NCBI RefSeq assembly: GCF_000177235.2
Contig: NC_014829.1
Location: forward strand, 186,001-250,000
Reading direction: 5' to 3'
Source of the DNA: Evansella cellulosilytica DSM 2522
Lineage (GTDB): Bacteria > Bacillota > Bacilli > Bacillales > Salisediminibacteriaceae
DNA length: 64,000 nucleotides
The position numbers and the translations under genes are program-made. Below are positions 36,708-45,733 of the stretch, piece after piece (the first letter of the stretch is position 1; every line of letters starts with the position of its first letter). Under the pieces are notes generated by a model. It saw nothing but the letters and a program-made list of their open reading frames with translations, was not told where the DNA came from and searched no databases.

Positions 36708-37671
36708 ATTTGACCTCTAGAATTTTCAGGAAAGAAAGACAATTGGAGTACTGTGGGTTGTCTAAAATGACCGCATGTGGAAATTCTTGCTTGATATATC
36801 GTTTGAGGATGATTGCCCCTCCACCCACGAAATGGATGTCCGACATGTTGAAGGTATAACCACGTGACCTAGCAAAGCGAATAATTTGCTGAACGTGATC
36901 GTATTTCAACTCTTCAATGAATACCTTACTCTCCTCAAAGACTTCTCCCTTGCTAGCAAAATAACCACTCCGTAAAACCTGTTCTAGGTCATCCGCAGAA
37001 ACAGAAAGTCCGTAGCGTTCATTAATGGCCTTCCCAATTCTCCCCTTTAGAACATTTATGCCTAAGTCTGACACAATCATGGTATTGACTAGGGGTTGAA
37101 TTCCAGAAAACGTACACAAGGTTGTATTGAGTCCTCCTAAATCTACTACAATGGTATTCTTATCCTTGTAAACATCGGGTTTGGAATAGACTTCACCCAT
37201 ACCCTCAAACGCTAATGTCACATCGGATAATTCAAATGAGTGGGTTCTCCCGTTCACTAAAAGATGAATGGAGCCTCTACGGTTCTCCACCATCTGTTTA
37301 AAACTATCCTTTTGCACGGAATCCTTATATGTGGATATTGGAACATTGACCGCCAATCGGATGTCAACATTTGCTGGAGCATTTGCCTTTTGTAACAACT
37401 GGGAAATTGCAGTGTAGATGGAGATTTGGTGGATGGTAGAGTTTTTTGTGAGGGAGTAATCAACAAAGTCTTCACTGACCATATTTCCTATTAGATACTC
37501 ATTGCCAAGATATTCGACTAGAAAAGAGTTTGGCTGAATATCCACTCCTAGTCTAGAAACAGGCATCATCTTAGTGCGAAAGGATACCATGAAGGTTTTC
37601 CCTCTGTATCTAGCAATTCCTTTTGTTTGGTACTTGCCACAGTCAACTGCAATCAATATTTGTTCTTTCAT
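36694..37671 (-). CDS. parM: ParM/Alp-type actin-like segregation ATPase
   Basis: Actin-fold ATPase that would push plasmid copies apart. Phosphate-1 motif ILIAVDCGKYQTKGIARY at the start, phosphate-2 type TIVVDLGGLNTTLCTF at about residues 168-183, connect/adenosine motif IHFVGGGAIILKRYI at about 287-301. The 325-residue length is that of ParM/Alp proteins. ATG at 37671 with AAAAGGA eight bases upstream is preferred. Its upstream gap, where a centromere would lie, is 700 bp long. Such a gene is unexpected in a glmS-inserted element and points to a captured plasmid. Confidence 0.8.
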   Translation of the reverse strand: MKEQILIAVDCGKYQTKGIARYRGKTFMVSFRTKMMPVSRLGVDIQPNSFLVEYLGNEYLIGNMVSEDFVDYSLTKNSTIHQISIYTAISQLLQKANAPANVDIRLAVNVPISTYKDSVQKDSFKQMVENRRGSIHLLVNGRTHSFELSDVTLAFEGMGEVYSKPDVYKDKNTIVVDLGGLNTTLCTFSGIQPLVNTMIVSDLGINVLKGRIGKAINERYGLSVSADDLEQVLRSGYFASKGEVFEESKVFIEELKYDHVQQIIRFARSRGYTFNMSDIHFVGGGAIILKRYIKQEFPHAVILDNPQYSNCLSFLKILEVKYAKH

Positions 37672-38381
37672 GTAAAACACATCCTTTTCATTTAATAGAT
37701 TTAACTATGTATACTATGCAGTTCGCTCATAAATATAAGAAAAATTCATAATAAAATGTTCGAGCGATTATGATATTTTCATATGTTTCATAAATTGCTA
37801 TATTTGAGTATTCAACAAAGGAATAGGTTTAACTCCTCAATTAGCCGTTGTGAATTAATTTGTTTATGTTCGGGGGCATTAGAGAAGCCTGTACAAGAAA
37901 GTACTGTTGTTTTAGGAAATAACAGTAGGGGGAAGGATTGAGAAGGTTGGAGAACTGGCAAACGTTATACAGGTTTGCGTTGATGCAGTGGTCAAGGCTT
38001 TAGGGGTTAGTTAATGGATAAGTATAAGAAAATGTTTAAAGAATCGGTATAGCCGGTTCTTTTTTAATTTACCTCTTAATATTGCTGACCCTAGAAGTTT
38101 TTTGGGTTTTTTTTCTACTGACTTATGAAGATGTTACAAAGCTCAATGACATAACTAACAAACAGTGACAACAAATGAGGTCTATATTTAATAAAATTCC
38201 TCAAAAGTTGTCACTGTTCGTTTTTTTATAAAACCATTTGTTCATTAACAGAAAAAAACAACAAATATTCTAGGGGCTGCGTTGCTCGAACCATGCTCGA
38301 ACATGTCAGTCATATTCTTACGTTATATCTTTTCAAAATAAATCTATCATAAAATACCAAACGAAAAGGGAAGTGATAGAT
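37672..38381. other. Divergent intergenic region, candidate centromere/origin
   Basis: About 700 bp between leftward parM and the rightward replication-like genes. It holds a terminator GAATCGG / CCGGTTC plus T-run (38040-38066) and a large inverted repeat AACAGTGACAAC / GTTGTCACTGTT (38161-38172 and 38207-38218, inner TGAGG / CCTCA) ending in seven T. There are also GCTCGAAC / GTTCGAGC-type words at about 37759, 38283 and 38294. No clear iteron array was seen. Confidence 0.4.
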
Positions 38382-38591
38382 ATGAAAAGCACAAACAAGG
38401 AATATCGAGATAGTTTTTTTGAAAGAAAGGCTTCAGAACTGGATGTGGAATCTCTGAAGGAGGCAAAACAAATCTATGAGGGGCTAAAGCATTACAATAG
38501 AATTATAGAAAGGTATGGGGTGGAAAGAGTTCAACAGTGGACTAACATCTCCAAAGAAGAAAAGAAAAGTTTGATTGGGGGTGAAAGATGA
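38382..38591 (+). CDS. Small hypothetical protein coupled to the helicase
   Basis: A 69-residue charged helical protein (MKSTNKEYRDSFFERKASEL...). ATG at 38382 with GGGAAGTG upstream. Its stop overlaps the start of the helicase gene, so both are translated from one transcript. It may be a loader or regulator of the replication protein; no family recognised. Confidence 0.6.
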   Translation: MKSTNKEYRDSFFERKASELDVESLKEAKQIYEGLKHYNRIIERYGVERVQQWTNISKEEKKSLIGGER

Positions 38592-41500
38592 TGCAAACAA
38601 CTCCCCAAGCATCTAACTCCTTACCAAATCCTCAAACCTCTCAGTATCTTCAAAACAAGCTACTTGTTACCCCCTACATTCAATCCTATGAAACAAAGCC
38701 CACAAAATATGAAGCGGCAAAAATGCAAAACTTCTACAAAACAGTGAACATTGGAAACAAGTCTAGGTACAGTTATATGGGTGAGTATGAATTTGCTCAT
38801 AATGTGTTAGAGACAGGTACACCACATATAGTAGGATCCTGGGTTGATTCACCCAACAAGAGAGATGAGGTTAAGGGTTATCTGACGAATATGTTTGAAT
38901 TCGACTTGGATAACATGAACCACCTATCTTACCAGAGAAAGAAGGAGCTAGAAAAGAAGCTATTTGAAAACTTCTACATGGTTCAACGCTCATTCTCGAG
39001 TAGTGATAATTATAATGATCCTCGCTACCATGTATATGAGAGGGTTATGGAGATTGAAGGCTGTTCTTATGAGCAATGGGCTTATGCTTATAAGCGAAGA
39101 ATGGAGCATTGGGAGCAAGAACTAGGGTTATCGTTTGACCACTCTCAGCACTTGCTGAAGCTAATTTATGCTTCTGGCAAGAAAGTCCATATAAATAGGC
39201 AACAAAAGGCAACAAACCTACAGCCCTATATGGATGAATTCCTCGAGGAGAAGAAGCGATTGAAAGTTAGAAAAGGTAAATCATCTGTAAAAGACAAAGA
39301 AGTCACAAGGAAATTGGCTGACGACCACTTCAACAATCACTATCTGCCAATTGGGGTTAACTTTGATGCGATTGTGAAGGCTCTTGAAGAAATGCCACTT
39401 ATTGATGATTACGATGAATGGTTTAGCTTTCTTCAAACATTTTACAGTATGATGTTTGAGGGATTGATTGATAGAAACCAAGCATACAAACTGTGTGAGA
39501 TCATAGATGATGACAATGGGAGATACCAAGAAGAATTCAAGAAAATTGAGCGTTATGGGTATGTTAATCGCACGATAGGAAGTTTCATCTACGATTTGAA
39601 CAAGTATGGGATTGATACAAATGGTATTTTCCAACTTAGTGAAAAACATGAGTTGAAGATTGATAAGGAGTGGGAAATTGAGGGGTATCTTTCAGACGAT
39701 GTGCAAGTGTGTAAGGAGTTCAAAGAATTGGTTTTGAACAATCCAGGAAAACGTATTTTGTTTATCGGGGATACGGGGATTGGAAAATCAAAATTCACCC
39801 TAGATGTTCTTGATGAATTCAATGAAAGATTGCAGTCCTTCAAAAGAATGTATAGGAGCATTGGTAGTTTGTCATATTCGATTATGGCAATTCCAAGGAG
39901 AAACCTTATCAATAACCTTAAAGAGGACTTTTCCACAAATAAATCGGCAGTCTTAACCGGTTCGGATGAATTGATCAAGGGGCAACGTGAGAGCATCATT
40001 GCTTCCAATGATAAATTTCTGACTACACCAGATCATGCTCATATCATTCTGGACATGAAGTTAACTGAAGGAGAAAGAGTAAGGCGAAGCGACTATGATT
40101 TAGAGACATTGGAGGTTTTAAGGCATCACCGAATCATGGTTCTTGATGAGTGCCATATGTTAGCCAATGACTCAACATTCAAGTCAGAAACCATTGAAAG
40201 ATATTTGGTGGTTGAGGAGGAGCATATGAAAAGTGGAGGTATAGTTCTACACATGACTGCAACGCCAGAGAGTCTAACAACGGAAGGTGTTTATGATCTA
40301 GTCATTAAGGTGACTCAAAAGGATCGGAAAAATCCTTTTCACAAGGCAGGCTTTAAAGTTCTGTCTGGTAAGAACACCAACGAAGTAGATTCAATGATGT
40401 TAAAGTTGATTAGAGAAGCGATCAAAAAAAATCCATCAAGAAAACTCCTTGTTTTCGTTGAAAATAAGTCATTGATTGAGGACTTTAAAAAGGACTTAAT
40501 CGAAAAGGGCATAAAAGCAGTTGGTGTTTATGCAAAAAGGGAAAAAGATAGAAGTGAAGAGGAAAAATCCATTATTGGTCCTGGCATCATCCCTGAAGAT
40601 GTACAAGTTATACTTGGGACAACAGCTATGAGTGCTGGAATCAGTATTGTATCTGGATTTGATAAACAAGCTGAAACATGGGTTTACTGTAGCAGTTCGA
40701 GCATGAATCACGAATTTACACGCCTGGTTCAAATGTCCAATCGCTTTAGAATCAGCAGAGAAATCCCAACTTATGCAGCCTTTAATGTGTTCTTTCAAGA
40801 AAGTTCTTCCGAAAAACAAGACAATGTTTTTCGGTATCATGCCTACGTAGAAGAACAAATAAGAAAAGCAAAAAATTCGAAAATCTACATTGAATTGATA
40901 CGAGGTGGGAGTGTACCAGTTATCGGAAAATTAGACGAGATAGAACGGAATTGTGGATTGTTTGCAGACAAAGAAGGTAGGTTGCAGGTAAATATCCCTG
41001 CAATTGAGTCTGAAGGAATTCTGAAAAAGGTGTACAACAATTACAACAATTACCGTTCTCTCCTGAAAGAACTGGAAGAGAAATTCACCTGTCAAATCAC
41101 TGATTTAGACAGGTCAGTAACAATAAGTAAGAAGGAGTTGTTGAGAAGCAAGAAAACAAAAGGGGATGCAAAAGCAATCATCAAGCAAATCGCTCTTGAG
41201 CAAGGGTATTTCGAACAGCTAAAGGAAGAGTATTTGTCTATTCGAAAAGATGGTGAACTTGAATTCGTTCGCAATACTTTATCAAGTGGAAGTAAAAAGG
41301 ACTTGCAGCACTTTCTCATAACCGAACCTGATATTGAGTTGGTTAGGAAGGTTTTCGAAACGCATCTTAGGAAAAGAAAGTTAGAAAACTATTGCTACAT
41401 CGAAGATTTAAAAGCTATTGAAAAAATCAGAGATATCAGAGGGAGAGAAGAATTAACACTGGAAGTTCAACTGATAGAGATGTTAGACTCAGTCTTTGAA

Positions 41501-41767
41501 AGAAAGAAAAAAGGACTTGAATTTAAGTCCAGTGGAGAAGTGAGTGAGTTTTTGAAAGAGTGCCTTTCCAAGAAACTAAAGGAAAAGAAACTTGAACTGG
41601 ATGCCAGCCGGTTCAACCCTAACACTTTCAAAAAACTTCTCAATATTAGAGTAAGGCCATCGGATGGAAAAAAGTTTTACAGAGTAATAGGTTTAAAAGA
41701 TGAAGCCTATCTCAGTCAAACATATGGGATACAAGTACCTCAGATTTGCTTAAAGGGAGTTGCATAG
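38588..41767 (+). CDS. Large replication-type protein: primase-like N-region plus SF2 helicase
   Basis: A 1059-residue protein. The central helicase has Walker A GDTGIGKSK (about residue 394), DECH (519), the SAT-like HMTATPES (about 556) and a motif VI-like VQMSNRFR (about 718), so it is a superfamily 2 DExH helicase. The first 330 residues carry FEFDLD (about 98) and RSFSSSDNYNDPRYHVY (about 131), which recall the DxD and SxH motifs of archaeo-eukaryotic primase-polymerases; this is tentative. The last 300 residues are coiled and charged. Together with ParM/ParR it looks like the replication protein of a plasmid integrated in the island. It starts within the stop of the preceding small gene. 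Confidence 0.65.
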   Translation: MMQTTPQASNSLPNPQTSQYLQNKLLVTPYIQSYETKPTKYEAAKMQNFYKTVNIGNKSRYSYMGEYEFAHNVLETGTPHIVGSWVDSPNKRDEVKGYLTNMFEFDLDNMNHLSYQRKKELEKKLFENFYMVQRSFSSSDNYNDPRYHVYERVMEIEGCSYEQWAYAYKRRMEHWEQELGLSFDHSQHLLKLIYASGKKVHINRQQKATNLQPYMDEFLEEKKRLKVRKGKSSVKDKEVTRKLADDHFNNHYLPIGVNFDAIVKALEEMPLIDDYDEWFSFLQTFYSMMFEGLIDRNQAYKLCEIIDDDNGRYQEEFKKIERYGYVNRTIGSFIYDLNKYGIDTNGIFQLSEKHELKIDKEWEIEGYLSDDVQVCKEFKELVLNNPGKRILFIGDTGIGKSKFTLDVLDEFNERLQSFKRMYRSIGSLSYSIMAIPRRNLINNLKEDFSTNKSAVLTGSDELIKGQRESIIASNDKFLTTPDHAHIILDMKLTEGERVRRSDYDLETLEVLRHHRIMVLDECHMLANDSTFKSETIERYLVVEEEHMKSGGIVLHMTATPESLTTEGVYDLVIKVTQKDRKNPFHKAGFKVLSGKNTNEVDSMMLKLIREAIKKNPSRKLLVFVENKSLIEDFKKDLIEKGIKAVGVYAKREKDRSEEEKSIIGPGIIPEDVQVILGTTAMSAGISIVSGFDKQAETWVYCSSSSMNHEFTRLVQMSNRFRISREIPTYAAFNVFFQESSSEKQDNVFRYHAYVEEQIRKAKNSKIYIELIRGGSVPVIGKLDEIERNCGLFADKEGRLQVNIPAIESEGILKKVYNNYNNYRSLLKELEEKFTCQITDLDRSVTISKKELLRSKKTKGDAKAIIKQIALEQGYFEQLKEEYLSIRKDGELEFVRNTLSSGSKKDLQHFLITEPDIELVRKVFETHLRKRKLENYCYIEDLKAIEKIRDIRGREELTLEVQLIEMLDSVFERKKKGLEFKSSGEVSEFLKECLSKKLKEKKLELDASRFNPNTFKKLLNIRVRPSDGKKFYRVIGLKDEAYLSQTYGIQVPQICLKGVA

Positions 41768-41889
41768 CAGCTTCCTTTTCTTTTGGTTCAAGATATTCTA
41801 TTCCAGCATGGCACTCATTATTCTATAAGTATTCTCTAGTAAATTAGTTTCAAAAGTCATCAGAAAAAGTTTTTTTCAATTAAATTCAG

Positions 41890-41935
41890 GTGTGACTTGG
41901 CAGGCAACCTTTTTATTCCAATGACTATATACAAT
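41890..41935 (+). promoter_or_regulatory. Shared island promoter element, copy 3
   Basis: GTGTGACTTGGCAGGCAACC plus T-run, one base different from copies 1 and 2, with TACAAT at 41930-41935 again 16 bases after CCTTTT. It lies 62 bases before the next start codon, 31 kb from the other copies. Confidence 0.6.
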
Positions 41936-41975
41936 AGAAATATAGAAAGTTAACAAAAAAGGAGATGTTGGAAAG

Positions 41976-42458
41976 ATGATGACTTTAAAAGAAAGATTCA
42001 AGGAAATGAAAGAAAAAAAGCAGATAGTATGGAATGGTAAAAGTGGACAGGAAATAGTGGAGAAAGCGATTGGAATTGTTGGTTTTGAGCCGATTGCCAA
42101 AATAGCGAAAGGGGATGATTGGGTTTTTGAAAGTGTTGAATACTATATCGGGAAGAACAGGAAATACCAGATGGGTCATCTTGTTTATGAAAGACAAGAA
42201 TATCGTTGTGAAGGAATCGATGGTGATATTGAGGTGAGAAAGCAAATATTTGTCTGTCCAGATGGTAGTATTTTAGTTTGCTTTGTCACACGGGAGGAAA
42301 ATAATTGTGGGAGTTGTGAGATGATCCATTGTAACTTGAACCGTATCATTTCAAATAACCAAGAACTAACGCAAGAAGAAAAAGAAGATATACTTACATA
42401 TCTTGCGATTGAGATAAATCAGTTTCTCGTATCTAGAGGAGAAACAATAAGGAATTAG
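41976..42458 (+). CDS. Hypothetical protein of the island promoter class
   Basis: A 160-residue protein, unrecognised. A helical, basic N-terminus (KERFKEMKEKKQIVWNGKSG) is followed by a beta-rich middle with a C-G-S-C-E-M-I-H-C cluster at about residues 113-121 that might bind metal. GGAGATG upstream of the start. It shares the unusual promoter with the genes at 9571 and 10602, suggesting co-expression, but no sequence likeness to them was noticed. Confidence 0.6.
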   Translation: MMTLKERFKEMKEKKQIVWNGKSGQEIVEKAIGIVGFEPIAKIAKGDDWVFESVEYYIGKNRKYQMGHLVYERQEYRCEGIDGDIEVRKQIFVCPDGSILVCFVTREENNCGSCEMIHCNLNRIISNNQELTQEEKEDILTYLAIEINQFLVSRGETIRN

Positions 42459-42580
42459 GGTCCAGCCTGGAAACACCATCATTAAAACAAGCAGCTGGAT
42501 AAGAGATAGAGTCAGTAGCAAAAAACATTAGGAAACAAAGTCCAAGTTTCAAACGAAAAAACATTCAAGGAGTGACGATT

Positions 42581-43123
42581 ATGCAATCTACAAGAGTAAT
42601 GGCAGCCGAACTATTAAGAGAGAAAATTGAACTAGCCAAAACGACTTTGAAATTTGTGGAAATAGTAGAGTCTGGATCTGGAGAGGGCTTTGAACCAGAA
42701 TATAACAAATCACGGCATCCTTTTCATAACGAGGATGGGACTCCATTGCTTGGAATAAGGGTCTATAAGGAACCGATTACTTATGAGGAACTAAACGTAG
42801 GTAAAGGTTCAATTGTAGCTTTGACCGAAATTTACCTTACAGACAGAGGTGATCTGGTTCGATTCTGCACATTTGAAGAAACGTTCTACAGTTCCAAAAA
42901 TGAAAAACCTAGAATTCAGATGAAAAGTTTCATTTCTGGAGACCAGTTAATTGCTGATGATGAATTACACTTCATCCTTTTCCATACTACCTGGCTCATA
43001 AGCCATCATTATGTTATTCAAGGAAATCACGAAAAAGCGGCTATAGCAATCGAAGAGAATAGAAGAATATATGACATTGTTTATGAGTGGTTGGAAAGAA
43101 CCGTCAGAGATAAAAAAGACTAA
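42581..43123 (+). CDS. Hypothetical protein
   Basis: A 180-residue soluble protein starting MQSTRVMAAELLREKIELAK. ATG at 42581 is preferred because AAGGAG is eight bases upstream. It has a conserved-looking middle RHPFHNEDGTPLLGIRVYKE and a C-terminal helical part with WLISHHYVIQG. It follows the 41976 gene by 122 bases and is ended by its own terminator. The two proteins have similar layouts (N-terminal helix, beta middle, helical end), so distant relationship is possible. No family recognised. Confidence 0.6.
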   Translation: MQSTRVMAAELLREKIELAKTTLKFVEIVESGSGEGFEPEYNKSRHPFHNEDGTPLLGIRVYKEPITYEELNVGKGSIVALTEIYLTDRGDLVRFCTFEETFYSSKNEKPRIQMKSFISGDQLIADDELHFILFHTTWLISHHYVIQGNHEKAAIAIEENRRIYDIVYEWLERTVRDKKD

Positions 43124-43135
43124 ATCAACAGTAGG

Positions 43136-43175
43136 AAAAGAAGTTTTTATTTTGCACCATTATAAAACTTCTTTT
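43136..43175. terminator. Terminator
   Basis: AAAAGAAGTTTT / AAAACTTCTTTT stem with a loop of about 16 bases, 12 bases after the stop. Confidence 0.8.
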
Positions 43176-43223
43176 CTGTCTACTTAACACAGAAGTATAA
43201 AATATATGGGGAGATGGTCCAGG

Positions 43224-44306
43224 ATGACGAACAACATAGTCAATCAGATTCAGCGTGAGTACAGAAGAAATCGGGAACTATCAAATTACAGCATCTTCGA
43301 TATAGAAGCTAGTCTTAAGAATCTTGCAGAGAAAGGAATTATATGGGTTCTGAAAGACTTAAGGGATATTTGTGAAGCAGAAGAAATATTGATAGAAAAA
43401 TACCTTCATGATTACAGAGCCAATCAGATTTACGACAACCTCGAAGAATTCCTCAATATTCAATCCTCCAAGAATCTTACCGAAGCAATTTCAAGTAAAC
43501 CCTCACAATCAACAAAACCCTCAAAAGAAAAGCAAACTAAGAAACGACAGCATCTTGAAGTAAGGGATGTAACTCATTTCATTGGTTATAAAAAGGCTAT
43601 GGAGCTAGAAAAAAAAGTAATTGAACTATGTCAGAACTTTCCTTCATACGAAGTTGACTACATTGTAAACCAGATAGAAAGAAGTGCTAGTTCAATTAAA
43701 GAAAGGATTGAAATGGGTGAACAAATATATGTAGGAGAAAAGTTTAACCAATACAGCATCGCTATAGGATCAGCAAAAGAAACCACAGCATGGCTCCAAA
43801 TATCAATGGGGCAGGAGTATATAACACGGGATCAATTTGATGAGTTGGATAACTTAACAACACAAGTGGTACGGATTCTAACAAAGAGCCTATCCAACAT
43901 TAAAGAGAAAGAGGGAAAAGGTATGGATTTGCCATGTCCCTATACACCTGATGTAAAGAATTTTGGTGCCTATAATAATGCCTTGCTGCTGGTTGAAAAG
44001 ATTTATGAGATTACAAATAGAAAAGAATTTTGGAAAGAAAAAATCATTGTAAAGAAACTAAGGAGACGTGCAACATCATGTGCTGCAAACATTGCAGAAG
44101 CACACCAACTATACATCCTAAAAAAGTTCCGTTTCTTCAATGATTCACTAAAGGCATTGGATGGTCTTGATAGTTTGTTGGAAACATGCTTATTCAAAGG
44201 GATTATTTCGGAGAAGGAATTAAAAGAGATCGGTGTGCTGAGGATCTCTATACGGAATATACTTTCGACAAAAATGTCAAACTTGAGTAAAGAAAAAGCA
44301 GGCTGA
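43224..44306 (+). CDS. Tandem four-helix-bundle (S23 / IVP / Avd-like) protein
   Basis: A 360-residue helical protein. Two copies of the 23S-rRNA-intervening-sequence / Avd-type bundle can be recognised: residues about 120-220 (YKKAMELEKKVIELCQNFPS, IERSASSIKERIEMGEQI, SIAIGSAKETTAWLQI) and about 238-350 (LLLVEKIYEITNRKEFWKEK, LRRRATSCAANIAEAHQL, DSLKALDGLDSLLETCLF). The pattern R-x-A-x-S-x-x-x-N-I-A-E is the hallmark. An N-terminal helical region of 115 residues is extra. Single bundles serve as Avd accessory proteins of diversity-generating retroelements; no reverse transcriptase or template repeat was found here. ATG at 43224 with GGGGAG upstream. Confidence 0.65.
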   Translation: MTNNIVNQIQREYRRNRELSNYSIFDIEASLKNLAEKGIIWVLKDLRDICEAEEILIEKYLHDYRANQIYDNLEEFLNIQSSKNLTEAISSKPSQSTKPSKEKQTKKRQHLEVRDVTHFIGYKKAMELEKKVIELCQNFPSYEVDYIVNQIERSASSIKERIEMGEQIYVGEKFNQYSIAIGSAKETTAWLQISMGQEYITRDQFDELDNLTTQVVRILTKSLSNIKEKEGKGMDLPCPYTPDVKNFGAYNNALLLVEKIYEITNRKEFWKEKIIVKKLRRRATSCAANIAEAHQLYILKKFRFFNDSLKALDGLDSLLETCLFKGIISEKELKEIGVLRISIRNILSTKMSNLSKEKAG

Positions 44307-44413
44307 ACAGAAAAAGGATTTAGAGGGGTCAACGGATCAATTCTCTTTTTTCTTGAAAGCAAACTATCTTCTGTAACTAACTGGGATTAATTCGATAACT
44401 CCCGATTTAAATA

Positions 44414-44456
44414 AAGTCCAAGTGTGCATAAAATAATGCACACTTGGACTTCTTTC
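44414..44456. terminator. Strong hairpin terminator
   Basis: Perfect 16-bp stem AAGTCCAAGTGTGCAT / ATGCACACTTGGACTT with a short AT loop. The rest of 44307-44646 has no supported gene. Confidence 0.85.
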
Positions 44457-44646
44457 AAGTGTACATTTTATTTTAATGGAAAATTATTGACAACGGACGG
44501 TAAATCTCTTAGTGCTAATTGGTAAAAAAGATGCCAATAATGGCAATGTTTTGTGTCCGTATTCATACCGATTAAACTTCCCTTTTAATTTGCCAACACA
44601 TTTGTTAAATGTATTGTAAGAAATGTATCAATAATTAATAACAATC

Positions 44647-45321
44647 TCATTTTCTTTCAATAAATCTTAAAAACTCTAATCCAAAAGCTGTTATTTCAAG
44701 TATTTCATAAGGTCTTGTACTGAATCTGTTAATACTGTCATCGAGAAGAAGAGACTTCGAGACCAAATCTTGAACATAAAACATATATATATTCTTATCG
44801 AGATTATAATATTGTGGTGTCCTAAAATCAGAGGTTTTCAACTCATGGTTGGCATCAAGTAGATTTCTATTCATTAAATCATCTTCGTTTTTAATTATCC
44901 CTTCATGGACCTTCCTGTAGACACTTAATATTTCAATTTGTTTCTCGCTTATTTTTGAAACAATATCTAAGAATGTTTCTGTATAATCTGTTTCATACGG
45001 GGCTATCATTTGGTTTACTAGAACTGATTTAAACCGATCAATCTTATCTTTTTGGTTATTCTGGCTAACTCTATTTATTATTGACTCAAACAAATCCCCA
45101 AACTGTTCGCTCCTTACATATTTCATGTCAATATTTCTTTCGTTGACATGTGAGTCCAGATATTTTTTTAGATCCTCAATAAAAGTGTTAATTCTTTGCT
45201 GTTTAAGTCTCCCACGGTAATCAAAAAATACTTCATTCAATAGGGTGCCAACAAAAGGAACTGCTCCCAAAGCTGACTTTGATAATGATACACCTGTATT
45301 TATTAATATTTCTTTTTCCAT
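44647..45321 (-). CDS. Hypothetical protein with hydrophobic N-terminal segment
   Basis: A 224-residue leftward protein. A moderately hydrophobic, glycine/alanine-containing segment at about residues 8-28 (GVSLSKSALGAVPFVGTLLN) precedes a helical body ending in ITAFGLEFLRFI. The opening could insert into a membrane, as in some abortive-infection proteins, but there is no family match I can name. ATG at 45321 is preferred, with GGGGGG upstream. It is divergent from the DarT-like gene, 410 bases away, and might be unrelated. Confidence 0.6.
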   Translation of the reverse strand: MEKEILINTGVSLSKSALGAVPFVGTLLNEVFFDYRGRLKQQRINTFIEDLKKYLDSHVNERNIDMKYVRSEQFGDLFESIINRVSQNNQKDKIDRFKSVLVNQMIAPYETDYTETFLDIVSKISEKQIEILSVYRKVHEGIIKNEDDLMNRNLLDANHELKTSDFRTPQYYNLDKNIYMFYVQDLVSKSLLLDDSINRFSTRPYEILEITAFGLEFLRFIERK

Positions 45322-45733
45322 CAAGAATCCCCCCACTTTTATATTTAAACTTAGTCATGTAGAAGTTCCAAAACGTCCATGAATGAGTGCAACAACTTAT
45401 AAATTCTGTTAATCTTGAAGCATTAATGTATTTTATTTTTATATCATAGCCTTTTCTGGGGTGATTTACTATACCAGATATATGTCAATGTAATTAGCTC
45501 AATATTTTAAGATTGCCCCATTTGTCCTCGGAGTATTTTATGTATTTCAAAGTAAAAAAGTTTCATACCTAGAATTGTTAATTTCGAAATGTTTAATTTT
45601 TCAATTAAAGTAAGAAATATCTAGAACAATCTTTAAGTATGTTTACATACAAAACGAAAATTGAGATGGAAATTAGTAATGTAGGCCATGCACTTTTGTG
45701 ACTTTAAGAAACGATTTAGGAGATGATGTAACC

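Noticed and set aside
37886-38014. Short plus-strand frame ending VCVDAVVKALGVS
   Set aside because: It has no proper start codon with spacing to the G-rich stretch and is only about 35 codons; it may be a remnant but cannot be supported.
43224-44306. Diversity-generating retroelement
   Set aside because: Only Avd-like bundles are present. No reverse transcriptase motif (YxDD) and no template/variable repeat pair were found nearby.
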